Origin: JALZHR01 sp036389695
GTDB taxonomy: Bacteria; Acidobacteriota; Blastocatellia; Pyrinomonadales; Pyrinomonadaceae
NCBI GenBank assembly: GCA_036389695.1
Contig: DASVWG010000064.1
Coordinates: 1 to 13,849, forward strand
Direction of reading: 5' to 3'
DNA: 13,849 nucleotides
How positions within the stretch are numbered: the stretch's first letter is position 1; each line of letters opens with the position of its first letter. Position numbers and translations under genes: made by a program. The notes beneath the pieces were generated by a model that was not told where the DNA came from, did not search any database, and saw only the letters and a list, made by a program, of their open reading frames with translations. This document shows, in pieces, positions 1 to 5,500 of the stretch.

Positions 1-65
1 TTTCAGCCTTTCATCAATAAATTTATCGCAAATTGACAGTGAAACGTTTTAATCAATTCTACACA

Positions 66-1298
66 CTAATCTTCCCAATCGCCCAGACCTTCGCGCTCGA
101 CGTGGTAGCCGCATTTTTCCAGGTGTTTGTTGACCTCGCGACCGTGTTTTTCGTCGCGGACTTCGAGCACCATCTCGATGCCGACTCTGCCGAGAGGCGC
201 GAGCCACATGGCGCGGCGGTGGAAGACTTCGACGACGTTGGCGCCGGTTTCGGCGACGTGATTCAGCAGGGCGGCGAGCATTCCGGGGCGGTCGAGGACG
301 AGGAGTTTGAGAATAATATAGCGACCTTGCCGCACCATGACCTGTTCGATGACGCGCGCCAGCAGGTTTCCGTCGATATTTCCGCCGCACAGGACGGTGC
401 AGACGGTGTCGTCCGGCTTGACTTTGATTTTCTTTGCCAGCAGCGCCGCCACGCCCGCCGCGCCCGCGCCTTCGACGACCAGACGATTGTTCTGCACGCA
501 GTGAAAAATCCCGCGCGCGATTTCTTCTTCGGAAACTTCGACTATTTCATCGACATATTCGCGGATAATTGCCAGAGTTTTTTCGCCCGGACGCTTGACG
601 GCGATGCCGTCGGCGATGGTCGGCGCGGCTTCGACCGTCACGGGTTTTCCTTCCGCCAGAGATTTGCTGAACGGCGCGACCGCCGCCGCCTGCACGCCGA
701 TGACGCGCACCTTCGGCAGAAGATTTTTCGCCGCCAGCGCGATGCCCGAAATGATTCCGCCGCCGCCGATGGGCACGACCACGACGGTCGTTTCCGGCAA
801 ATCCTCGACGATTTCCCAGCCGATTGTGCCCTGCCCGGCGATGACGAGCGGGTCGTCGAAAGCGTGAACGTAGGTGTAGCCGTGTTTTTCCTGCAGCTCG
901 CGCGAATAAGCGACGGCTTCGTCAAAGCTCGCGCCTTTTAAAACGACGTCCGCGCCCTGCGCTTTGGTCGCTATTATCTTGGTCAAAGGCGCGAATTCCG
1001 GCAAAACAATCGTCGCTTTAATATCGTGCAGGCGCGCGGCGAGCGCCACGCCCTGCGCGTGATTGCCGGCGCTGGCGGTGACGACGCCGCGTTTTTTTTC
1101 TTCCTTGGAAAGCCTTGAAATCTTGTTATACGCGCCGCGCACTTTGAAAGAGCCGCTGCGCTGAAGGCACTCGGCTTTCAAAAAAGCTTTCGCGCCGATT
1201 TCCTGCGAAAGCTTTTCGTCCGAGAGAATCGGCGTCGGGATGATAATGCCTTGCAGGATTTTGCGGGCGTCTTGAATATCGGAAAGTTTGACGGTCAT
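66..1298 (-). CDS. ilvA: Threonine ammonia-lyase (threonine dehydratase) with one C-terminal ACT domain
   Basis: Cytoplasmic PLP enzyme that deaminates L-threonine to 2-oxobutanoate and ammonia, the first committed step to isoleucine. The 410-residue protein has the fold-type II PLP core: the Schiff-base lysine is Lys52 in SGSFKVRGAYNK, SAGNHAQG at about 76-83 binds the substrate carboxylate, and the glycine loop GGGGIISGIA at 168-177 holds the PLP phosphate. Residues about 326-402 (YIILKLLVLDRPGMLAAL...) form a single ACT domain. That matches the short (about 400-420 aa) IlvA/TdcB-like class, not the 514-aa E. coli IlvA with its doubled regulatory region. ilvE lies about 10 kb away in the same window, which favours a biosynthetic role, but biosynthetic and catabolic forms cannot be separated here. 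The stop is TAG at 66-68. No Shine-Dalgarno precedes the ATG, and a TATAAT lies only 12 bases upstream. Confidence 0.95.
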   Translation of the reverse strand: MTVKLSDIQDARKILQGIIIPTPILSDEKLSQEIGAKAFLKAECLQRSGSFKVRGAYNKISRLSKEEKKRGVVTASAGNHAQGVALAARLHDIKATIVLPEFAPLTKIIATKAQGADVVLKGASFDEAVAYSRELQEKHGYTYVHAFDDPLVIAGQGTIGWEIVEDLPETTVVVVPIGGGGIISGIALAAKNLLPKVRVIGVQAAAVAPFSKSLAEGKPVTVEAAPTIADGIAVKRPGEKTLAIIREYVDEIVEVSEEEIARGIFHCVQNNRLVVEGAGAAGVAALLAKKIKVKPDDTVCTVLCGGNIDGNLLARVIEQVMVRQGRYIILKLLVLDRPGMLAALLNHVAETGANVVEVFHRRAMWLAPLGRVGIEMVLEVRDEKHGREVNKHLEKCGYHVEREGLGDWED

Positions 1299-1309
1299 AT
1301 ATTTTTTGG

Positions 1310-1315
1310 ATTATA
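1310..1315 (-). promoter_or_regulatory. Candidate -10 box of ilvA, very close to the start codon
   Basis: A perfect TATAAT on the minus strand lies 11 bases upstream of the ilvA ATG (at 1298). Initiation about 7 bases downstream of it would leave a leader of only a few bases, consistent with the absence of a Shine-Dalgarno. The -35 at 17-base spacing is weak (TACAAA at 1333-1338), so this is a suggestion only. Confidence 0.35.
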
Positions 1316-1356
1316 CGCCGAAAAACTGTTTATTTGTAGCTTTTATGATAAATTTC

Positions 1357-1505
1357 GGCAGAAACGCGACAGTTATGGAGCGTGTCTTGAACGATGAACG
1401 CGGAACGCGGAACGATGAATTCGAGACGCAGAAATTGCAATTCATCGTTCCGCGTTCCGCATTCTGCGTTCCGAAGACACGCTCCATAACTGTCGCGTTT
1501 CTGCC
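1357..1505. repeat. 149-base nested palindrome with 32-bp perfect outer arms and inner heptamer arrays
   Basis: The outer arms 1357-1388 and 1474-1505 are perfect inverted repeats of 32 bases (GGCAGAAACGCGACAG...). Inside lie two heptamer arrays in opposite orientation. The left array, 1391-1418, reads ACGATGA ACGCGGA and then ACGCGGA ACGATGA. The right array, 1442-1469, reads TCATCGT TCCGCGT and then TCCGCAT TCTGCGT. Within these, 1400-1421 and 1439-1460 pair perfectly over 22 bases. The element could form a very long hairpin or cruciform. The inner heptamers recur at 7057-7084 and 7166-7193, but the outer arms do not. No clear target-site duplication was seen. It lies between divergent genes, so it is not a simple terminator. 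Confidence 0.9.
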
Positions 1506-1534
1506 TTTGTGTATTGTTTGATTAAGAAAAGATA

Positions 1535-1632
1535 AACCGGAACGCGAAAGTTTTATAGGAATGAATTAAGCGGATAAATGCGGATATAAGCGGATAATGA
1601 ACTGAAAACTAGATGACTTTCGCGTTCCGGTT
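1535..1632. repeat. 17-bp inverted repeat enclosing a 10-base periodic array
   Basis: The arms 1535-1551 (AACCGGAACGCGAAAGT) and 1616-1632 are perfect inverted repeats, 64 bases apart. Between them CGGATA occurs at 1571, 1581 and 1591, exactly one helical turn (10 bases) apart. No gene is supported here. The rest of the spacer up to 1836 is AT-rich; it holds a small hairpin at 1736-1749 (CCGCAA/TTGCGG) and a probable promoter. Confidence 0.75.
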
Positions 1633-1755
1633 CGGTTTTGAAATAACTTTGTAATACATGGCGTTTTTCTCGCCTCCAATAGATAATGCGTAAAAGCATC
1701 CGCAAAAGTATCAACGACGAAAAAAAAATTTTGTTCCGCAAAATTGCGGTCGAAT

Positions 1756-1784
1756 TTTAAATAAAAACGGGTTTGCTATATGAT
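1756..1784 (+). promoter_or_regulatory. Possible sigma70-type promoter of the SPFH gene
   Basis: TTTAAA (1756-1761), a 17-base spacer and TATGAT (1779-1784; 5 of 6 matches to TATAAT) lie about 50 bases upstream of the preferred ATG at 1837. Transcription would start near 1791, downstream of the alternative ATG at 1780, which supports the later start. Confidence 0.35.
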
Positions 1785-1836
1785 TAGTCTAAATTCGCTT
1801 GTCAGGCTCGTCAGGGAAAAATCTTTGGAGGTCATA

Positions 1837-2847
1837 ATGGGATATTTAGGCTTAGGCTTTCTCGCGTTTCTTTTCTTCTCGCTGCTGTATGTCGCGTGGA
1901 AGACGGTAAAAATCGTGCCGCAATCGACCGTTTTGCTGATTGAGCGTTTAGGTCGCTTTCATCGCGTCGCGCAGAGCGGCTTGAATATTATCGTGCCGTT
2001 TTTCGAATCGCCGCGCGCCGTCTACTGGTCGAGCGTGCGTCCCGGAACGACTTCGATTGATTTGCGCGAGCAGTTTATAGATTTGCCGCCGCAGCCGGTA
2101 ATTACGCGCGATAACGTGACGATAAACGTCGATTCGGTCGTTTACTGGCAAATTACAGACCCCGGTAAAGCCGTCTATGAAGTCAACGACCTGGTCGGCG
2201 GCATCGTCCAGCTGACGATAACCGGAATGCGCTCGGTGATGGGCGAGATGGATTTAGACCACACGCTTTCCAGCCGCGACCAGATTAACGCGAAGCTGCG
2301 CCTAATCTTAGACGAAGCGACCGACAAATGGGGTGTGAAAGTCACGCGCGTGGACGTCAAAAACATCAATCCGCCGGAAGACGTGCGCATCACGATGGAA
2401 AAACAGATGACGGCGGAACGCAACCGACGCGCATTAATCCTGCAGGCGGAAGGCGAAAAGCAAGCCGCCATCACGCGCGCCGAGGGCGAAAAGCAAGCGG
2501 CGATTACGCGCTCGGAAGGCGAACGCGAATCGGCGATTTTGTCCGCCGACGGCGCGGCGCAGGCACGTTTGAAAGCCACGTCGGCGGAAGCGCAGGCAAT
2601 CGCGCAAATCGCGCAGGCAATCGGCGACAGCGCGCAGACGACGCAGTATCTGATTACCGCGCGCTACATCGAATCTTTGCGCGATATGACGCGCACCAAC
2701 AACGCGAAAGTCATCTTTATGCCGATGGAAACGTCGAATATGCTTTCGGCAATCGGCGCGATGAAGGAAGTTTTCAGCGAAACCGGCGAAAAAACCAATC
2801 AAAATCAATTGCCGACGCCGCCGAATCGCCGCGAACTGCCAAAATAA
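1837..2847 (+). CDS. qmcA: SPFH/band-7 (stomatin-like, QmcA-type) membrane protein
   Basis: Inner-membrane scaffold protein of the prohibitin/stomatin/flotillin superfamily. These form oligomeric microdomains and often associate with membrane proteases; the exact role here is unknown. The start at 1837 is preferred over the in-frame ATG at 1780 because GGAGGT (1827-1832) sits 4 bases before it and it gives the usual short N-terminus. The 336-residue product has one N-terminal membrane helix (about 3-20), then KIVPQSTVLLIERLGRF and the band-7 domain to about residue 200. An alanine/glutamate-rich helix follows with three 11-residue repeats (AEGEKQAAITR type), encoded by three 33-base units at 2449-2547. 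The conserved tail contains KVIFMPMETSNM. The whole reads collinearly with E. coli QmcA. The frequent partner NfeD is not adjacent. The TAA stop lies inside the heptamer array that follows. Confidence 0.9.
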   Translation: MGYLGLGFLAFLFFSLLYVAWKTVKIVPQSTVLLIERLGRFHRVAQSGLNIIVPFFESPRAVYWSSVRPGTTSIDLREQFIDLPPQPVITRDNVTINVDSVVYWQITDPGKAVYEVNDLVGGIVQLTITGMRSVMGEMDLDHTLSSRDQINAKLRLILDEATDKWGVKVTRVDVKNINPPEDVRITMEKQMTAERNRRALILQAEGEKQAAITRAEGEKQAAITRSEGERESAILSADGAAQARLKATSAEAQAIAQIAQAIGDSAQTTQYLITARYIESLRDMTRTNNAKVIFMPMETSNMLSAIGAMKEVFSETGEKTNQNQLPTPPNRRELPK

Positions 2848-2938
2848 CTGATAACTGATAACTGATAACTGATAACTAAAATCAGATTCTCATTTATCAA
2901 TTATCAACTATCAGTTATCAGTTATCAGTTATCAGTTA
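2844..2938. repeat. Inverted pair of heptamer arrays (ATAACTG / TTATCAG)
   Basis: The left array is ATAACTG repeated from 2844 to 2877 (four full units plus six bases). The right array has six in-phase units from 2894 to 2935 (TTATCAA, TTATCAA, CTATCAG, then three TTATCAG). The arrays are mutually complementary and can form a long AT-rich stem. The left array supplies the SPFH stop codon. The right array ends directly at the Shine-Dalgarno of the peroxidase gene (AAAGGAG, 2938-2944), so folding could affect its access to ribosomes (inference). Confidence 0.9.
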
Positions 2939-2949
2939 AAGGAGAAATT

Positions 2950-3522
2950 ATGTTCGTTAAAATTTTATGCAGTCTGCTTATTGTTTTTTCAATCGGAACG
3001 GTTGCTTTGAGCAAAGGCTCTTTTAAACCGAAATCCGTTCTCGATTTCACGATGAAAGACATCGACGGCAAGGACGTCAAGCTCAAACAATACAAGGGCA
3101 ATGTCCTGCTCGTCGTCAACGTCGCCAGCAAATGCGGCTACACGCCGCAATACGAAAGCCTGGAAGCGACTTATGAAAAATACAAAGCGCAGGGCTTTTA
3201 CGTTTTGGGCTTTCCGGCAAACAATTTCGGCGGTCAGGAACCGGGCTCGAACGAGGAAATCAAGGAATTCTGCACCTCGAAATACAAAGTCCGGTTTCCG
3301 ATGTTCGCCAAAATCTCGGTCAAAGGCGAAGACCAGCATCCGCTTTATCAATATCTGACGAGCAAGGAAACGAACCCCGCTTTCGCGGGCGATATTTCGT
3401 GGAATTTCAATAAATTTCTGGTCGATAGAAAAGGCAAAATCGTCGCGCGCTTCAGCTCCAAAGACAAACCCGACGGCGAAGCCGTGACGCAGGCAATCGA
3501 GAAATATCTGAAGGAAAAATAA
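2950..3522 (+). CDS. Glutathione peroxidase family thiol peroxidase, predicted exported
   Basis: Reduces hydroperoxides with a cysteine active site. The 190-residue protein has a likely signal peptide (about 1-21, hydrophobic core ILCSLLIVFSIGTVAL), so it probably acts in the periplasm. The catalytic tetrad is visible: Cys62 in NVASKCGYT, Gln96 in NNFGGQEPGS, and Trp151 with Asn152 in ISWNFNKF. The peroxidatic residue is Cys, not selenocysteine. Cys108 in EFCTSKYKVRFPMF sits where thioredoxin-dependent family members carry their resolving cysteine, so thioredoxin-like reductants are more likely than glutathione (family-based inference). AAAGGAG at 2938-2944 lies 5 bases before the ATG. It is similar to BtuE/YkuU-class GPx proteins in length apart from the leader. 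The spacer before it is entirely repeat. Confidence 0.93.
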   Translation: MFVKILCSLLIVFSIGTVALSKGSFKPKSVLDFTMKDIDGKDVKLKQYKGNVLLVVNVASKCGYTPQYESLEATYEKYKAQGFYVLGFPANNFGGQEPGSNEEIKEFCTSKYKVRFPMFAKISVKGEDQHPLYQYLTSKETNPAFAGDISWNFNKFLVDRKGKIVARFSSKDKPDGEAVTQAIEKYLKEK

Positions 3523-3539
3523 AACAACGCGAGAAAAAT

Positions 3540-3673
3540 TGTAGGGGCACGCCCGCGTGCCTGCCCGATGAGCACTTGAGCGCGAACCAGCGCGTCGAAT
3601 ATATTCAAGATTGATTTTAATTAAACGCGTATTCGCTCTCGCTCTTCGGGCAGGCACAAGACCTGCCCCTACA
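3540..3673. repeat. GTAGGGGCA-type interspersed palindromic element
   Basis: Two arms, 3540-3568 and 3646-3673, share TGTAGGGGCA and GTGCCTGCCCGA segments in inverted orientation (3540-3549 with 3664-3673; 3557-3568 with 3646-3657). Each arm can also fold on itself: 3546-3551 with 3556-3561, and GGGCAGG 3648-3654 with CCTGCCC 3662-3668. The 77 bases between the arms show no gene. This general GTAGGGGC...GCCCCTAC style is a known kind of dispersed bacterial repeat. The right arm ends 13 bases before the lpxD ATG. Confidence 0.85.
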
Positions 3674-3686
3674 TTTCTTTTTTAAA

Positions 3687-4703
3687 ATGAAAATTCAGGA
3701 AATCGCCGATTTTATCAACGGAAAATTAAACGGCGCGAGCGACGTTGAAATGCTTCGTGTCGCCGCTTTCGAATCGGCGACGGAAAACGAAATCGCCTTT
3801 CTCGAAAAAGCCGAGCCGGAAAAAACGACCGGCGCGGCGTGCGTCATCGTTCCCGAAAATTTCGACGCGCGGCTTCGCTGCCCGACGATTCAAGTTAAAA
3901 ACCCGAAGCTCGCTTTCGCTAAAATCGCCGCCGTTCTGCACGCGCCGAAAAAACGCGCCCCGGAAATTCATCCGGGCGCAATCATCGCGGCGAGCGCGAA
4001 AATCGCCGAAAATGTTTTCATCGGCGCGTACACCTGCGTCGGCGAAAACTCGGAAATCGGCGCGGCGAGCGAAATCCGCGCGGGCGCGAAAATCGGCGAC
4101 AACGTTCGCGTCGGCGCAAATTGCACGATTCACCCGAACGTTTTTATCGAGGATAATTCGATTATCGGCGACCGGGTCATTCTGCACGCGGGCGTCGTCG
4201 TCGGCGCGGACGGCTTCGGCTACGTCCGCGACGGCGCGGCGGGCTACGTTAAATTTCCGCAAATCGGAGTCGTGGTTATCGAAGATGATGTTGAAATCGG
4301 CGCGAACACCTGCATCGATAGAGGCGCGCTCGGCGAAACGCGCATCGGCGCGGGCACAAAGATTGATAATCTCGTCCAAATCGCGCACAACGTCCAAATC
4401 GGCAGGCGCGTCGTCATCGCCTCGCAAACCGGAATTTCCGGCAGCGTAACCATCGAAGACGATTGCGTCATCGGCGGTCAGGTCGGTTTCGGCGACCACA
4501 TCCGCGTCCTGAAAGGCGCGATTATCGGCTCGAAAGCCGGAATCCTGCCCGGCAAAATCGTCCGCGAAGGCGTCTGGTGGGGCATCCCGATTCAACCGCT
4601 CGACGAATACAAACGCCAGAACGCGATGGTCAAAGCCCTGCCCCGTATGCGCGAGGAAATCAAGGAATTGAAACGGCAAATCGCCGAGCTCAAGTCGAAA
4701 TAA
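3687..4703 (+). CDS. lpxD: UDP-3-O-acylglucosamine N-acyltransferase
   Basis: Cytoplasmic lipid A enzyme that transfers a 3-hydroxyacyl chain from acyl-ACP to the 2-amino group of UDP-3-O-acyl-glucosamine. The 338-residue protein (E. coli LpxD is 341) has the N-terminal uridine-binding domain (about 1-95) followed by a long left-handed beta-helix of hexapeptide repeats (FIGAYTCVGENSEIGAASEI... pattern, about 96-300). It ends in a charged helix (about 318-338). The catalytic histidine is His234 in NLVQIAHNVQIG. HAGVVVGADGFGYV at about 167-180 is the family's substrate-contact loop. No Shine-Dalgarno precedes the ATG: the upstream bases are T/A-rich and directly follow a palindromic repeat. It is not in the usual lpxD-fabZ-lpxA cluster; lpxB lies about 2.5 kb downstream on the other strand. 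Confidence 0.96.
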   Translation: MKIQEIADFINGKLNGASDVEMLRVAAFESATENEIAFLEKAEPEKTTGAACVIVPENFDARLRCPTIQVKNPKLAFAKIAAVLHAPKKRAPEIHPGAIIAASAKIAENVFIGAYTCVGENSEIGAASEIRAGAKIGDNVRVGANCTIHPNVFIEDNSIIGDRVILHAGVVVGADGFGYVRDGAAGYVKFPQIGVVVIEDDVEIGANTCIDRGALGETRIGAGTKIDNLVQIAHNVQIGRRVVIASQTGISGSVTIEDDCVIGGQVGFGDHIRVLKGAIIGSKAGILPGKIVREGVWWGIPIQPLDEYKRQNAMVKALPRMREEIKELKRQIAELKSK

Positions 4704-4721
4704 AACAACGAATTAAAAATC

Positions 4722-4826
4722 ACGAATTACGAATTACGAATTACAAATGGTCGATTTAATTCAAACGATTAAGTAATCAAACATAATTCGTAATTCATAA
4801 TTGTTAATTCGTAATTCGTAATTTTA
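4722..4826. repeat. Inverted pair of heptamer arrays (ACGAATT / AATTCGT)
   Basis: Left array: three perfect ACGAATT units at 4722-4742. Right array: six in-phase units at 4785-4826 (AATTCGT, AATTCAT, AATTGTT, AATTCGT, AATTCGT, AATTTTA). The arrays are reverse complements and occupy nearly all of the spacer between lpxD and the GNAT gene; the right array ends 6 bases before the GNAT ATG. A degenerate trace of the same motif is at 5264-5310. Confidence 0.9.
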
Positions 4827-4832
4827 AACCTT

Positions 4833-5255
4833 ATGACCTATCAAATCACATTTGAAGACGACGCCCAGCCCGAAGATATACAAATTTTAAGCGACGGTAT
4901 CAATAGTTATTCGCAGGCAAGAGCAACCGGCGGCGCGCGGCAGAGTTTAACCTTTTTTCTCCGCGACGCCGAAGGCTCGATTGTCGGCGGCGTCCACGGC
5001 AACAGCGGCTGGAATTGGCTCTACATCAGCGATTTGTGGGTTTCCGAAACAGTCCGCGGCAGCGGCTACGGCACGGCGCTGATGCAAGCCGCCGAGCGCG
5101 AAGCCGTCCGGCGCGGCGTGCGCAACATCTTTCTCAACACCTTCAGCTTTCAAGCCGTCGATTTCTACCTGAAACTCGGCTACACAATCTTCGGCGAACT
5201 CGAAGACTTCCCGCCCGGTCACAAACGCGTCTTCCTGCAAAAAAAATTGCCTTAA
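4833..5255 (+). CDS. GNAT-family N-acetyltransferase
   Basis: Predicted acetyl-CoA-dependent acyltransferase of 140 residues, the usual size for a single GNAT domain; substrate unknown. The acetyl-CoA pyrophosphate loop is in motif A, LYISDLWVSETVRGSGYGTALMQ (about 63-85), with the R-G-S-G-Y-G core at 75-80 followed by an alpha helix (QAAEREAVRRG). Motif B is FYLKLGYTIFGEL (about 111-123), whose tyrosine commonly acts in catalysis or CoA binding. The N-terminal part (about 1-60) fits the beta1-beta4 strands, with FFLRDAEGSIVGGVHG. There is no signal peptide, so it is cytoplasmic. No clear Shine-Dalgarno precedes the ATG, which follows the heptamer array directly. Neighbours do not indicate a substrate. 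Confidence 0.85.
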   Translation: MTYQITFEDDAQPEDIQILSDGINSYSQARATGGARQSLTFFLRDAEGSIVGGVHGNSGWNWLYISDLWVSETVRGSGYGTALMQAAEREAVRRGVRNIFLNTFSFQAVDFYLKLGYTIFGELEDFPPGHKRVFLQKKLP

Positions 5256-5263
5256 GCTTTTTT

Positions 5264-5310
5264 CAATTATGAACTACGAATGATTGATTCTTTCTTTCAA
5301 TTCGTAATTT
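5264..5310. repeat. Degenerate inverted repeat of the AATTCGT family
   Basis: CAATTATGAACTACGAATGA near 5264-5284 and TCAATTCGTAATT near 5297-5309 are imperfectly complementary and resemble the arrays at 4722-4826. This is probably a decayed copy, or a small terminator-like hairpin after the GNAT gene. Only weakly supported. Confidence 0.4.
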
Positions 5311-5330
5311 TCTTGACTTGCCCACCGAAA

Positions 5331-5358
5331 CTGAAGTAAATTGAGGCAAATTTATAAT
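5331..5358 (+). promoter_or_regulatory. Possible promoter upstream of the NDT-like gene
   Basis: A perfect TATAAT lies at 5353-5358. At 16 bases spacing the upstream hexamer CTGAAG (5331-5336) matches the -35 consensus poorly. A good TTGACT exists at 5313-5318 but is too far away for this -10; it could instead pair with GTAAAT at 5336-5341 (17-base spacer). Either arrangement would transcribe the small reading frame at 5390 and the gene at 5493. Confidence 0.35.
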
Positions 5359-5389
5359 CAAACGTATCCAACGCCTTGCGCCTACAGCT

Positions 5390-5500
5390 ATGAAATTTGA
5401 ATTCTCTTTCATCTTTACTGTTTTTCTTCTTTCAACCGCTTCGGTTGCAGTTTCAGTCCGAATGAAGCGAAACTCTTACAAAGAAATATTTTATGTATAA
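5390..5500 (+). CDS. Possible 36-residue hydrophobic small protein or leader peptide
   Basis: A 36-codon reading frame starts at ATG 5390 and stops at TAA 5498-5500. It overlaps the first codons of the next gene (its ATG at 5493 is inside ...TTTTATGTATAA). The product has one hydrophobic segment, FSFIFTVFLLSTASVAVSV, between charged ends (MKFE... and RMKRNSYKE...), so it could be a single-pass membrane peptide or a signal-like leader. No convincing Shine-Dalgarno precedes it. The overlap would allow translational coupling to the downstream gene, which also lacks a clear Shine-Dalgarno. A frame this short in AT-rich DNA can arise by chance. Confidence 0.3.
   Translation: MKFEFSFIFTVFLLSTASVAVSVRMKRNSYKEIFYV

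Noticed and set aside
33..941. Long open frame on the plus strand opposite ilvA
   Set aside because: Antisense shadow of a clear ilvA; composition (FD, DD, RR rich) follows from GC-rich codons of the opposite strand and shows no family motif.
1288..1521. 77-codon plus-strand frame between ilvA and the SPFH gene
   Set aside because: Consists largely of the 149-base palindrome and overlaps the ilvA start; no motif or ribosome-binding site.
1553..1741. 62-codon minus-strand frame
   Set aside because: Runs through the 17-bp inverted repeat and the 10-base periodic array; no Shine-Dalgarno or recognisable domain.
1780..1836. Earlier ATG for the SPFH protein
   Set aside because: It lies within the probable promoter, lacks a Shine-Dalgarno, and adds a charged extension before the membrane helix, while 1837 has a strong GGAGGT.
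2449..2547. 33-base tandem repeat in the SPFH gene as a recent expansion
   Set aside because: Encodes 11-residue helical repeats that are normal for QmcA-type proteins; the codons have diverged.
2844..2938. CRISPR array
   Set aside because: Units are 7 bases without spacers and arrays are inverted, which does not fit a CRISPR array; no cas genes.
3726..4679. 317-codon minus-strand frame opposite lpxD
   Set aside because: Shadow of the hexapeptide-repeat gene; no start signal and no family features.
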